Assembly: GCA_937996725.1 (NCBI GenBank)
Contig: CALKUR010000174.1
Span: 1-31,825 of the forward strand
Reading direction: 5' to 3'
DNA: 31,825 bases
DNA from: an uncultured Dechloromonas sp.
GTDB lineage: Bacteria > Pseudomonadota > Gammaproteobacteria > Burkholderiales > Rhodocyclaceae
Part shown: positions 8,130 through 17,036 of the stretch, piece by piece
Numbering within the stretch: position 1 is the stretch's first letter
Layout: each line of letters begins with the position of its first letter
Translations under genes and position numbers: made by a program
The notes under the pieces: model-generated
The model's database searches: none
Told to the model about the DNA's origin: nothing
The model's input: only the letters and a program-made list of their open reading frames with translations

Positions 8130-9125
8130 ATGTCTGCCGCCACCCGCCACATTCCCCTGTTGATCCTCGGTTCCGGCCCGGCCGGCTACACCTCGGCCAT
8201 CTACGCCGCACGCGCCAACCTGAAGCCGGTGCTGATCACGGGCCTGGCCCAGGGTGGCCAACTGATGACCACGACGGAGGTCGACAACTGGCCAGCCGAC
8301 GTGAATGGTGTCATGGGTCCGGAACTGATGGCCCGTTTCGAGCAACACGCCAGCCGTTTCGAGACCGAAATGGTCTTCGACCATATCCATACCGTCAAAC
8401 TCGGCCAGCGGCCCTTCGAACTGGAAGGCGACGCCGGCAAATACACTTGCGACGCACTGATTATTGCTACCGGTGCTTCGGCCATGTATCTGGGTCTGCC
8501 GTCGGAAGAAAAATTCGCGGGTCGCGGCGTGTCAGCCTGCGCCACCTGCGACGGTTTCTTCTATCGCAACCAGGAAGTCGCCGTGGTCGGCGGCGGCAAC
8601 ACGGCCGTTGAAGAAGCCCTGTATCTGGCCAATATCGCCAGCAAGGTCACCCTGATCCACCGCCGCGACAAATTCCGCGCCGAAAAGATCATGGTCGACA
8701 AACTGTACAAGCGTGTCGAAGAAGGCAAGATTGCTCTGGAACTGAATTCGACGCTGGACGAGGTGCTGGGTGACAACACCGGCGTGACCGGCGTGCGCAT
8801 CAAAGCCGCTGATGGCGCGACCAAAGACAAAGAACTTCGTGGCGTTTTCATCGCCATCGGCCACAAGCCGAACACCGATATGTTCGCAGGTCAGCTCGAC
8901 ATGGAAAACGGCTACATCATCACCCGCACGGGCACCGAAGGCTTCGCCACGGCCACCAGCGTACCGGGCGTGTTCGCCGCCGGCGATGTACAGGACCACA
9001 ATTACCGTCAGGCCATTACCTCGGCCGGCACGGGTTGCATGGCCGCGCTTGATTCCGAGCGCTTCCTCGATAGCCTGGCGCAGGGACTCGATGTCGCCCT
9101 GCGTGCCTGGCAGCCCACCAAGTAA
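8130..9125 (+). CDS. trxB: Thioredoxin-disulfide reductase
   Basis: TrxB passes electrons from NADPH through FAD and a redox cysteine pair to thioredoxin in the cytoplasm. The 331-residue protein has an N-terminal FAD site (GSGPAG, 14-19), the QGGQL motif (41-45), the redox pair Cys137-Ala-Thr-Cys140 followed by DGFF, an NADPH site (GGGNTA, 154-159), the HRRDKFRAEK helix that selects NADPH, and the C-terminal FAD block GVFAAGDVQD. Both catalytic cysteines are present, as expected of the low-molecular-weight bacterial type. GGAG at 8121-8124 supports the start. Orientation divergent from ftsK is the usual arrangement in beta- and gammaproteobacteria. Confidence 0.98.
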   Translation: MSAATRHIPLLILGSGPAGYTSAIYAARANLKPVLITGLAQGGQLMTTTEVDNWPADVNGVMGPELMARFEQHASRFETEMVFDHIHTVKLGQRPFELEGDAGKYTCDALIIATGASAMYLGLPSEEKFAGRGVSACATCDGFFYRNQEVAVVGGGNTAVEEALYLANIASKVTLIHRRDKFRAEKIMVDKLYKRVEEGKIALELNSTLDEVLGDNTGVTGVRIKAADGATKDKELRGVFIAIGHKPNTDMFAGQLDMENGYIITRTGTEGFATATSVPGVFAAGDVQDHNYRQAITSAGTGCMAALDSERFLDSLAQGLDVALRAWQPTK

Positions 9126-9140
9126 GCTGCGGAGCGTCAC

Positions 9141-9665
9141 GTGCCCCGTCGCTGGACACTGGGGGTCTTTGGGCTGCTGGTACTTTCCGTCGTTCTGGGT
9201 CAGATCTACCGACAGCCGCTGCTGAATCTACTCGGCGCGTCAGAAAACGAGACGCAGGTCACGCCGCCACCGTGCGACTTAAACCAGTCTTCATGCCTGC
9301 TGGCGATCATCACACCCGTCGCTTCCGAAGCGCCCTGGCGCTTTGCCATCACCCCTCGGCCGATTCCCGTCAGCACGCCATTGACATTGACGCTCACGCC
9401 GCCGGCGCAAATTTTGCCCAGCAATCAACCCAGCAGCGTCTGGGTCGATCTGACGGGTGACAGCATGGACATGGGGCTCATTCGCGTGGCGTTAACGCCC
9501 ATGCCCGATGGCCATTGGGAAGGCACCAGCAGCATCCCGGTCTGTGTCACCGGCCGCATGCGCTGGCGCGCACGCCTACATATGCAACTTGAACAGACAC
9601 GCTTACAGGCCGATTGGACCTTTGAGGCACCGACCACCGCCAATGCGCACTCAGGGTCAAAGTGA
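9141..9665 (+). CDS. Small membrane-anchored periplasmic protein of unknown function
   Basis: I do not recognise this 174-residue protein. It has a basic N-terminus (PRRW) and one hydrophobic segment (about 6-21), either a signal anchor or an uncleaved signal, with no lipobox. The remainder is rich in Pro, Thr and Ser and looks like an extracytoplasmic beta-sandwich. It has three cysteines: Cys45 and Cys52 in the CDLNQSSC block and one near position 134 (IPVCVTGRMRW). The stretch VDLTGDSMDMGLIRVAL loosely recalls FixH/YtkA-like beta-sandwich domains, but this is only a resemblance. The start is GTG 9141, supported by GGAG at 9131-9134. It follows trxB by 15 bases and its TGA overlaps the xth ATG by one base, so it is probably in a trxB-xth transcript. 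Confidence 0.7.
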   Translation: MPRRWTLGVFGLLVLSVVLGQIYRQPLLNLLGASENETQVTPPPCDLNQSSCLLAIITPVASEAPWRFAITPRPIPVSTPLTLTLTPPAQILPSNQPSSVWVDLTGDSMDMGLIRVALTPMPDGHWEGTSSIPVCVTGRMRWRARLHMQLEQTRLQADWTFEAPTTANAHSGSK

Positions 9666-10423
9666 TGAAGGTCGCCACCTGGAACGTCAACTCGCTCAAC
9701 GTGCGCCTGCCGCATTTGCTGGATTGGTTGGCGGCCGAGCAACCGGATGTTGTGGGGCTACAAGAACTGAAATGCGAAGACGCCAAGTTTCCGCTTGAGG
9801 CGATTCGCACAGCTGGTTATGACGCTGTGTTTGCTGGACAAAAAACCTATAACGGTGTCGCCATTCTGTCGCGCACACCGGTCACTGAGGTACAACGCGG
9901 CATTCCGGGATTTGAGGATCCGCAACAACGTGTGATTGCCGCAACCGTCAGTGGCGTGCGCGTCGTCAACGCGTACTTTCCTAATGGACAAGCACCGGGT
10001 ACAGAAAAGTTTGCCTACAAGCTGGATTGGTTAACGCATCTGACCGCGTGGCTACAAACCGAGCTTGCGAGTTTCCCGCAGCTCTGTCTGATCGGCGATT
10101 ACAACATCGCGCCGACGGATGCCGATGCGCACCCCGATTGGAAAGAAGCCATTCATGTTTCACCGCCCGAACGTGCAGCCTTTGCTGCCCTGGAAGCGTT
10201 GGGCCTAAGCGATGTATTCCGCAAGTTCGAACAGCCGGAGAAAAGTTTTTCCTGGTGGGACTACCGGATGAATGCGTTCCGCCGCAACTTTGGCCTGCGC
10301 ATTGATCACATACTCGCAAGCGCTACACTGGCGGATCGCTGTACCGCATGCGTGATCGATAAATCGACCCGGGTACTAGAACGCCCGTCTGACCACACAC
10401 CGGTGATTGCCAGCTTCAGTTAA
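9665..10423 (+). CDS. xth: Exodeoxyribonuclease III family AP endonuclease
   Basis: Members of the ExoIII/APE1 family cut DNA 5' to abasic sites and clear blocked 3' ends in base-excision repair. The 252 residues carry the full active-site set: Asn7 (WNVNS), the metal ligand Glu34 (LQELKCED), Asp145 and Asn147 (IGDYNIAP), Asp214 in the RIDHIL block, and the Asp243-His244 pair in SDHTPVI. Length and motifs match bacterial ExoIII. A GTG three bases upstream is in frame, but the ATG at 9665, which overlaps the preceding TGA as TGATG, gives the normal MKVATWNVNS beginning and suggests re-initiation. The gene converges on rsmA with 12 bases between the stops. Confidence 0.96.
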   Translation: MKVATWNVNSLNVRLPHLLDWLAAEQPDVVGLQELKCEDAKFPLEAIRTAGYDAVFAGQKTYNGVAILSRTPVTEVQRGIPGFEDPQQRVIAATVSGVRVVNAYFPNGQAPGTEKFAYKLDWLTHLTAWLQTELASFPQLCLIGDYNIAPTDADAHPDWKEAIHVSPPERAAFAALEALGLSDVFRKFEQPEKSFSWWDYRMNAFRRNFGLRIDHILASATLADRCTACVIDKSTRVLERPSDHTPVIASFS

Positions 10424-10435
10424 ATGACGTGGTGC

Positions 10436-11239
10436 TTAAGCCAACTGATGGGTGAGCGCCACAAAGTCGGCTTCGCTCAATTGCTCGGCGCGCTCTGTCG
10501 GATCAACGCCCGCTGCGGCAATCTGGTCAGCACTCATCAGCGGCTTCAGGGTATTGCGTACCATCTTACGACGCTGAGAAAAGGCTGCGTTGACGACGGC
10601 ACGCAGTTTCGTTTCATCGACTGACAAGCGTTCGACTGCCGGCTTGGGAATCATGCGCACTACGGCCGAGTTAACCTTGGGGGCCGGATCAAAGGACTCC
10701 GGTGGCACATCGAGCAAGGGTTCCAGGTAACAGTAACGCTGCAGCATCACCGATAGTCGACTGCGGTCAGCATCGCCTGGGGCGGCCACCATACGATCGA
10801 CGACTTCTTTCTGCAGCATCACGTGGATGTCGCGAACCGATTCCACCTTATCGAGCAAATGGAAGAGGATGGGTGTCGAGATGTTGTAGGGCAAATTACC
10901 CACCACGCGTAACTCGGGGCCCAGCGTTGAAAAATCAAAGGCCAGCGCATCCCCAGCGTGAATCGTCATCTGAGCCGGAGTGTATTTCTTTTCGAGGCGT
11001 GCAATCAGATCACGATCGAGTTCAACGACATGGAGATGCCCTGCCCGCTCCAATAGCGGTTGCGTCAGCGCTCCTAGGCCAGGACCAATCTCGACAACGC
11101 GCTCACCAGGCCGGGGATTTACAGCATCGACGATGCCATGAATGATGCCCTGATCGATCAGAAAATTCTGGCCAAAGCGTTTACGCGCCTTATGACCGCT
11201 ATCGGCGACCGATCGGCTCGGTGATTGTGGGCGGCTCAT
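10436..11239 (-). CDS. rsmA: 16S rRNA (adenine1518-N6/adenine1519-N6) dimethyltransferase
   Basis: RsmA (KsgA) dimethylates the two adjacent adenines in the loop of 16S helix 45 late in 30S assembly, using S-adenosylmethionine. The 267-residue protein shows RFGQNFLID (21-29), SAM motif I EIGPGLGALT (50-59), the acidic ELD of motif II (73-75), and the catalytic N6-adenine motif NLPYNIS (115-121). A C-terminal helical domain follows, as in the family. The first ~18 residues are a Ser/Arg-rich extension. The start overlaps the end of pdxA by 4 bases (ATGA), so the two are translationally coupled. This rsmA-pdxA-surA-lptD block is conserved in proteobacteria. Confidence 0.98.
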   Translation of the reverse strand: MSRPQSPSRSVADSGHKARKRFGQNFLIDQGIIHGIVDAVNPRPGERVVEIGPGLGALTQPLLERAGHLHVVELDRDLIARLEKKYTPAQMTIHAGDALAFDFSTLGPELRVVGNLPYNISTPILFHLLDKVESVRDIHVMLQKEVVDRMVAAPGDADRSRLSVMLQRYCYLEPLLDVPPESFDPAPKVNSAVVRMIPKPAVERLSVDETKLRAVVNAAFSQRRKMVRNTLKPLMSADQIAAAGVDPTERAEQLSEADFVALTHQLA

Positions 11240-12258
11240 GCGGCAGACCGTTCTGCCAATTGCGCGGCCAGCGTTACCGCGGCGTAAAGACTGCCGGGAT
11301 CTGCCGCTGATGGCTGGCCGATACTGCGGCCAGCAAGGTCAAGCGCCGTACCATGATCGACTGAGGTCCGGATGATCGGCAGGCCCAACGTGATGTTGAT
11401 ACCCTGACCGAAGGTAGCGTATTTCAGCGGTGCCAAGCCTTGATCGTGATACATGGCCAATACAGCATCACCTTGGGGCAGCACGCGCGGCGTGAACAGC
11501 GTATCCGCCGGCAATGGACCAATCAGCGTCATGCCTTCTGTCCGTAATCGGTCGAGCACGGGCGTAATGGTCTCGATTTCTTCGCGCCCCATATGGCCAC
11601 CTTCGCCGGCATGCGGGTTGAGCCCCGTCACGAGGATGCGGGGTTGCGTCAGGCCAAACTTTTCGCGCAGATCCTTGTGCAGAATCCGTAGCACGGTCGT
11701 TAATACTTCCGGAGTAATCGCCGCCGATACATCGGCCAACGGCAAATGTGTTGTCGCGAGCGCCACACGGAGCGGTCCGTGCGGTGTGTCGCCGGCCAGC
11801 ATCATCACAACCTGTGTTGTACCGGTTTGCTCGGCGAGGTATTCGGTATGCCCCGTAAAGGGACGGCCAGCGTCGTTGATCACGCCTTTGTGCAACGGGG
11901 CTGTCACCATGGCGGCAAACTCATTAGACTGGCAACCGCTAATCGCCCGATCCAGTAGACGAATGACGTAGTCGGCATTCTGCACATTGAGTTGGCCGGT
12001 AACCACAGGTGCTTTCGTGACCATATCGCAGATCGTCAGCGTTCCGCGACGCGACGCCTTCGGTGGCTGCGCCGGGTCGTAGTCTTCAAATGTTGGCTGA
12101 ATTCCGATGTCTGCTGCGCGCGCTTCGAACAATCGGCGATCCCCCAGAACCACTAGTTGATCCTGCCAATCTCGCTCGGCCAAACGCAAACAGATATCCG
12201 GACCGATGCCCGATGGCTCACCTGAAGTAATCGCCAGACGGCGCACGCTAGTCGTCAT
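11236..12258 (-). CDS. pdxA: 4-hydroxythreonine-4-phosphate dehydrogenase
   Basis: PdxA oxidises 4-phosphohydroxy-L-threonine with NAD(P)+ in the DXP-dependent route to pyridoxal 5'-phosphate. The 340 residues begin with the family signature LAITSGEPSGIGPD (8-21). The three metal-binding histidines are His171 (ATTHLPL), His216 (GLNPHAGEGG) and His271 (AMYHDQGLAPLKY), with a constant offset of five from the E. coli residues. His137 in the FTGHTEYLA block contacts substrate. The gene overlaps surA by 4 bases and rsmA by 4 bases, so three genes are chained by ATGA junctions. Confidence 0.98.
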   Translation of the reverse strand: MTTSVRRLAITSGEPSGIGPDICLRLAERDWQDQLVVLGDRRLFEARAADIGIQPTFEDYDPAQPPKASRRGTLTICDMVTKAPVVTGQLNVQNADYVIRLLDRAISGCQSNEFAAMVTAPLHKGVINDAGRPFTGHTEYLAEQTGTTQVVMMLAGDTPHGPLRVALATTHLPLADVSAAITPEVLTTVLRILHKDLREKFGLTQPRILVTGLNPHAGEGGHMGREEIETITPVLDRLRTEGMTLIGPLPADTLFTPRVLPQGDAVLAMYHDQGLAPLKYATFGQGINITLGLPIIRTSVDHGTALDLAGRSIGQPSAADPGSLYAAVTLAAQLAERSAA

Positions 12259-13595
12259 TGATCTTCGAGACGAATTTCGACGTAGGCACGATCACGCACC
12301 TGGCGGATCCACTCCAGATTCGCATCTTCCATCTTGCGCTGACGCAAAGCCCCCATGGCGCGTTGGCGTTGACGATCTTGCGAGACATCGGTCGTACGGC
12401 GCTCTAGCACCTGGATGATATGAAAGCCGAACTGCGTCTGCACCGGGTTGCTGATCTCACCGATTTTTAACGCGTTCATGGCCTGATCGAAAGGCTGTAC
12501 CGTATCGCCCGGATATAACCAGCCAAGGTCGCCGCCCTTTTGGGCCGAACCATCCTGCGAATACAACTTGGCCAATGCGGCAAAGTCTTCACCAGACTTA
12601 AGGCGTTGATGTACCTGGTTGATCTTCTGCTTGGCTTCCGACTCCGAGGTGATTTCCGTCACCTTGATCAGAATGTGACGGGCATGTGTCTGTTGGACCT
12701 GCGGCAAAGCACCACCCCCACCCCGACGGCCCAGCAGTTTGACGATGTGAAAGCCGCTAGGGCTACGTACCACATCGCTCACCTGACCCGGCTTCAGATT
12801 TGCCACAGCAGACGACATGACCTGCGGCAAACTATCAATCGGGCGGAAACCGAGATCGCCGCCTTGCATGGCATCGTTCGATTCTGAGTTGGCAGCGGCG
12901 AGCTGCGCAAAATCTTTACCGGCTTTGGCCTGTTCATCAATGGCGACCGCTTTGGCACGGAGTTTCTGTAGCGTTTCCGGCGAAGCGCCTTCCGGGATCC
13001 GGATCACGATATGTGCGAGATGCACCTCTTCACCGGCACCGGTCGTTGCCTGATTGGCCAGGAAATTATCGACTTCACCCGGCGTAATATTGATCTTGGC
13101 ATCAACTTCACGTTCCCGTATCCGAGCAACCATCATCTGGTCGCGAATACCTTCACGAAAATCAGTCCAAGTCATACCGTCTTTCTCGACGACTGCCCGC
13201 AACTGATTGGTCGACATCTTCTGGCTGGCGGCAATGCGATCTATCGCCTGGCTCAGTTCGTTGTCTTCAACGCGGACACCTGCCTCTTTAGCCTGCTGCA
13301 CCTGCGCCCGCTCGGTGATCATCTGATCGAGCACCTGACGCTTCAGCACATCATGCGGCGGTAACTGTACCTTTTGGCGATGCAGTTGTGCCGTGGCCGA
13401 ACGCGTGCGCGCATCGAGTTGATGCTGGGTAATCACACCTTCATTCACCACGGCCACAATACGGTCCAACGTCTGCGGTTGCGCCTGACGCTGCTGCGCC
13501 GTCTGTGCCTGTGCGGCCAATGGCAATAGCATCAGCAGCAGCAAAGCACCCGAGATGCATTTGGTCAGCGAACCGAATCGATCAATCAGTCTCAT
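12255..13595 (-). CDS. surA: Periplasmic chaperone / peptidyl-prolyl isomerase SurA
   Basis: SurA escorts unfolded outer-membrane proteins, LptD being one of its best-known clients, across the periplasm to the BAM complex. The 446-residue product has a signal peptide (hydrophobic 14-28, likely cleavage at Ala30), an N-terminal chaperone domain (about 40-185), and two parvulin-type PPIC domains (about 190-291 and 303-402) joined by a glycine-rich hinge (RRGGGGALP). Each parvulin has the expected core (GGDLGF at 245-250; GGDLGW in the second) and the GFHI(V/I) block. The short C-terminal helix typical of SurA is also present. It lies between lptD (13 bases upstream) and pdxA (4-base overlap). 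Confidence 0.97.
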   Translation of the reverse strand: MRLIDRFGSLTKCISGALLLLMLLPLAAQAQTAQQRQAQPQTLDRIVAVVNEGVITQHQLDARTRSATAQLHRQKVQLPPHDVLKRQVLDQMITERAQVQQAKEAGVRVEDNELSQAIDRIAASQKMSTNQLRAVVEKDGMTWTDFREGIRDQMMVARIREREVDAKINITPGEVDNFLANQATTGAGEEVHLAHIVIRIPEGASPETLQKLRAKAVAIDEQAKAGKDFAQLAAANSESNDAMQGGDLGFRPIDSLPQVMSSAVANLKPGQVSDVVRSPSGFHIVKLLGRRGGGGALPQVQQTHARHILIKVTEITSESEAKQKINQVHQRLKSGEDFAALAKLYSQDGSAQKGGDLGWLYPGDTVQPFDQAMNALKIGEISNPVQTQFGFHIIQVLERRTTDVSQDRQRQRAMGALRQRKMEDANLEWIRQVRDRAYVEIRLEDQ

Positions 13596-13608
13596 GCGTG
13601 TGCCTTGA

Positions 13609-16600
13609 TCAGTAGTAAGGATCCGTCAGAGGTGCCATGAAAGCGGCGTCTGAGGTTCTAGTGTAATTCGGGATGTTCCGGCGCAACACATCGAGCGGGC
13701 TGGAACCCACGCTACCCATCCCCTTCAGCTCGAGCTGGAGGAAGAAGCTGGTGTTGAGGAACGGCGTCTGGGTCGAGCTGTAGGTCATGGCACGGTGATA
13801 AACAGCGCGCAGCGCCCAACAGGCTGAGTTGTATTCCAGGCCGGCCAGACTTTCGATCTGCGATGACTGGACGCCCGAATACGTGTAACGACCCACGGCG
13901 CGGACAGGCCCCCAGATCTTCCAGGCCGCGTTAATATCATTCTGCATCACGGCCGTGGAGCTCGGCCCCGACGTTGCGCCACCCGGAATGTAATCCTGAT
14001 TCTGGTAGCGGTAGGTGTAGTTCAAGACGTTTTCGCGACTCGGCTGAAAGCGCGCACCGATGCTAGCGCGGTTGATCCGGTTCACCGATGTCGTATTGTT
14101 GCTTGCCGCGTTGGCTTGCGCATAGGGGCTGACCTGCGCAAAACCGTTCAACGAAGTGTACGGTGCCACCATACCCGCCGCCTGAGCGAAGTAGTCATTT
14201 GCACCGTAGCTACTGGTCGGCTGATTGGCATACAGGTTCACCTGCTGCGGCTGGAAGAAGACACGCTGACCCAGGCTAAAACTCATGAGCTGCTGGCCAG
14301 TCTTTTCCATCGAGTAGCGGGAGGTAATGGCGGCAGTCACCTGATTGGCGTTCGACACGCGGTCCCAACCGGTAAACATGTTCTCGCTGAACATCTGCGC
14401 ATAGCTCACGTCGGCCACACCAGTATCGAACAGCGGGAGATTGGTCTGACTGCGATAGGGCACGTACAGATAGTAAAGCCGTGGCTCGAGCGTCTGATTG
14501 AGGCTGCGGCCGAAGTATTCGGTTTTACGGTCGAACACGAGCCCCGAATCCAGCGACAGAATCGGTAGCGTGCGCGAAGCCACATCCGATTGAATGCCCG
14601 TAGTGCCGTTATAGGCACCGGATGTCGTCAACTGGCCCGCATTGGTGTTGTACTGACTGTAGTGCACGCCAAATTTCGGCGTGACGAACATGCCGGGGCT
14701 CTGCCAGCTGGTCGCCAGCTGTGGATAGGCCCAGAAGCGGTTGCCCTGTACATAGCCTTGGGTCTGGTTGGTGAAATACGAGTTACTGGCTGTCAATAAT
14801 GCATCCAGACGCGTTGGCTGATCAAACATGCCGGAGCTCTGGATGACTTCTAGTTCATCCTGATCATTCAGTTTCACGTTACTGAAGCCGGCAGCACCCA
14901 GTAGCGACCGGTTCATCGAGAAATTCGCTTGCGGCAACAACTGATACGGCGTTGCTACAGGTGCACTCGGGTTGAAGTTCAGCGTCTGGTAACCCTGGGC
15001 AACGACCGATGCATTCCAAGTGGCGGAGCCATAGTTCAAACGCCCCGTACGCGGCAGGTACGACTGCGACATCGCTGCCAACGAGTTGTTCAGGTCGGTA
15101 AAGTAATACGAGTCCGAAACCCCTTGCAGATCCCAAGCGCCAGAAAGTCCTGGGACGTAACTGCTGAAGTTCTGCTGATGCTGCGACAGAAAATTCCAGC
15201 GCTCCCGATTCGCCATGCGGTCATTCGGCATGTAGTTGAAGGCATCGCGTCCGTTAAAGGTCGGCGCAAATGTTTTGCCTTCATTGCCGAGATAACGGCT
15301 ATCGAGGTTGAGTGAAACGCCACGCTTGCCGTAAACCACCGGCGTAAACGTGGCGTCATAGTTCGGTGCCAGGTTGAAGTAATACGGGACCGATGCCTGG
15401 AAGCCATTCAGCTGTGACGTACCAAAATTAGGCGACAAAATTCCGGAATGACGTCCCTTGTCCAGCGGGAAAAAAGCGTACGGCGTGTAGAAGAACGGGA
15501 CGTTCTGGAAATACAGTAACGAGTTCGAGGCATTACCCGAATTCTGTTCGTAATCGGCGTGATAGGTCGACGCCCGTAGATACCAGCCGCTATCGCCAGC
15601 AGGGCAAGTCGTATAGGTCGCGTCTTCAGCTTTATAGCGCCCCTCACCTTCGAGGTAGATACGCGACGCTTGTCCGTGAGAGATTGTTTCGATGACCTTG
15701 GCCAAGGGGGCTTGGCCAGGCAGCAGGACATTGCCTTCTGCGCCCGTGATGTTGGCATTGGGGGAATCGACCGGCACCGCATCGGCAGTTGCTGGTGCTG
15801 CGATATCGGACACGCCGGGCTGTTGCGTCATTGTGGCACTCGCTGCGCCACCGTATGACGGGACGGCTCCCGGTGCCATCGCGCGTTGCTGACTGGTCGA
15901 TGGTGCACCGGTGCCGCCAATCGCAGGTGCATTAAATGTCCACGGCCCCTGATTGGGTTGCGTCACGCGTTTCTGCTGACGGATCTCGTAGTTAACGTTG
16001 TCGATGTAGCCGCTACGCGCCGCCACCACCATATTGGCTTCGGTACCGGTCATCGTCGTACCCTGACGGGGATCACGGTACAGCACGTTGCCCTGCGCAT
16101 CGACATTGTCTTCGACGATGTTGTAGACCAGACGATCGGCGTTCAGCAGTGCGCCATCGCGACGCAGTTCAGCATTGCCGGTGGCCGTCAGCTCAAGATC
16201 GTTACGCCCGGTGATGCTATCCGCCAGGAGCTCGGTCTGTTCCTTGGGTAGAGGTTTAGGCAATGGCTTTGGCTCAACCGGGACGTTAATGTCATTGGCG
16301 GCCAGCGGCTGATCTTTGCGATCCCGGCCCGCCACCGTTGTTTCAGTCGGTTGCACCCGTGCCGGCACGGGTTCGTTCGGTGCCACCGGTGCGGCGGGCA
16401 CACGCGGTGCCACAGGCTCGTTGGGTGCTGCCGGCGCAGGTGTGGGCTCCGGTGCCGGCTCGCGAACCGGGGCTTCCGTCGATTTTGCACTGGCCGTTCG
16501 AGACTGCGGCTGCGCCACGGGAGTTTCAGGCACCGACTCGACCGGTGCCGCCGTGTTGGCAATTGACGTGGGCGTCTTGGCTTTCTTGGCGGCTTTGGTC

Positions 16601-16893
16601 GGCGGCGCTATACCGCCCAGAGCGGCCGGTGGAGGCGCCACAGGCGCACCGCTTAACAGCGCCGGGTTGATCAGCAAGGGCTCCATACGAACCGGTGTCG
16701 CTGCACTCTGGGCGAAGGCCGATCCGCTCGTCAGACCACACAAACCCAAACCAAGGCCGATGCCTATGCCGACCAGCAAAATGGTCCGCGGCCACCGCCC
16801 CGACACCCGACCACAGCGGGCGTCAGCAACAGAATCCCGACGCAGGGATTCTGCGATGGATTCAGGTTGAGCAATAGGCAGAAAAACAGGCAA
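13609..16893 (-). CDS. lptD: LPS-assembly protein LptD (unusually long)
   Basis: LptD, with the lipoprotein LptE, forms the outer-membrane translocon that places LPS in the outer leaflet. Here it is 1094 residues, against roughly 750-850 in most relatives. Parts in order: a long N-region, hydrophobic signal core (about 38-55, likely cleavage after Ala61), a Pro/Ala-rich linker (about 80-215) with repeated APNEPV, the LptA-like jellyroll (about 220-430) split by a low-complexity insert (about 311-395), and a C-terminal beta-barrel (about 435-1060) that holds the family motif YFQNVPFFYTPYAFFPL. The mature protein has only Cys430 and Cys1025, matching E. coli Cys173 and Cys725, enough for one interdomain disulfide. 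The frame opens with TTG 16893, but GTG 16806 would give a normal 32-residue signal peptide, so the start is uncertain. Confidence 0.93.
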   Translation of the reverse strand: MPVFLPIAQPESIAESLRRDSVADARCGRVSGRWPRTILLVGIGIGLGLGLCGLTSGSAFAQSAATPVRMEPLLINPALLSGAPVAPPPAALGGIAPPTKAAKKAKTPTSIANTAAPVESVPETPVAQPQSRTASAKSTEAPVREPAPEPTPAPAAPNEPVAPRVPAAPVAPNEPVPARVQPTETTVAGRDRKDQPLAANDINVPVEPKPLPKPLPKEQTELLADSITGRNDLELTATGNAELRRDGALLNADRLVYNIVEDNVDAQGNVLYRDPRQGTTMTGTEANMVVAARSGYIDNVNYEIRQQKRVTQPNQGPWTFNAPAIGGTGAPSTSQQRAMAPGAVPSYGGAASATMTQQPGVSDIAAPATADAVPVDSPNANITGAEGNVLLPGQAPLAKVIETISHGQASRIYLEGEGRYKAEDATYTTCPAGDSGWYLRASTYHADYEQNSGNASNSLLYFQNVPFFYTPYAFFPLDKGRHSGILSPNFGTSQLNGFQASVPYYFNLAPNYDATFTPVVYGKRGVSLNLDSRYLGNEGKTFAPTFNGRDAFNYMPNDRMANRERWNFLSQHQQNFSSYVPGLSGAWDLQGVSDSYYFTDLNNSLAAMSQSYLPRTGRLNYGSATWNASVVAQGYQTLNFNPSAPVATPYQLLPQANFSMNRSLLGAAGFSNVKLNDQDELEVIQSSGMFDQPTRLDALLTASNSYFTNQTQGYVQGNRFWAYPQLATSWQSPGMFVTPKFGVHYSQYNTNAGQLTTSGAYNGTTGIQSDVASRTLPILSLDSGLVFDRKTEYFGRSLNQTLEPRLYYLYVPYRSQTNLPLFDTGVADVSYAQMFSENMFTGWDRVSNANQVTAAITSRYSMEKTGQQLMSFSLGQRVFFQPQQVNLYANQPTSSYGANDYFAQAAGMVAPYTSLNGFAQVSPYAQANAASNNTTSVNRINRASIGARFQPSRENVLNYTYRYQNQDYIPGGATSGPSSTAVMQNDINAAWKIWGPVRAVGRYTYSGVQSSQIESLAGLEYNSACWALRAVYHRAMTYSSTQTPFLNTSFFLQLELKGMGSVGSSPLDVLRRNIPNYTRTSDAAFMAPLTDPYY
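16830..16853. repeat. Perfect inverted repeat at the 5' end of lptD
   Basis: CAGAATCCC (16830-16838) and GGGATTCTG (16845-16853) form a perfect 9-bp stem with a 6-base loop. It lies inside the longest lptD frame, but would be in the leader if translation begins at GTG 16806. No T run follows on either strand, so it is not a simple terminator. Confidence 0.6.
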
Positions 16894-17036
16894 GTTGGTA
16901 AACCCGGAACGCAGACAAAGACCCCTGCCGCCAGCACGGGCTTTTGGCGAGGTAAAATAGCGTCAATTCTAGCATTTTCGGGCTTAGCTCCGCCCAATTT
17001 CCACCCGCCCTACGGCCCATTTTGCCTCCTACCGCC
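16894..17036. promoter_or_regulatory. Divergent lptD / amgK control region
   Basis: This 143-base gap must hold promoters for both genes. On the plus strand TAAAAT (16953-16958) is a fair -10 box for amgK. On the minus strand TAGAAT (16971-16966) is a fair -10 box for lptD. Neither has a good -35 box. No Shine-Dalgarno precedes the amgK ATG; the bases before it include CCTCCT, which is the anti-Shine-Dalgarno rather than the Shine-Dalgarno sequence. Confidence 0.4.

Noticed and set aside
12706..12723. C-rich stretch in surA as a possible phase-variable tract
   Set aside because: The C runs are interrupted by A (CCACCCCCACCCC) and encode the glycine-rich hinge, so slippage is unlikely to be frequent.
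16316..16870. Plus-strand Gly/Ala-rich open frame opposite the lptD linker
   Set aside because: The Gly/Ala/Thr repeats are the complement of the Pro/Ala-rich linker codons of lptD; nothing else supports it.
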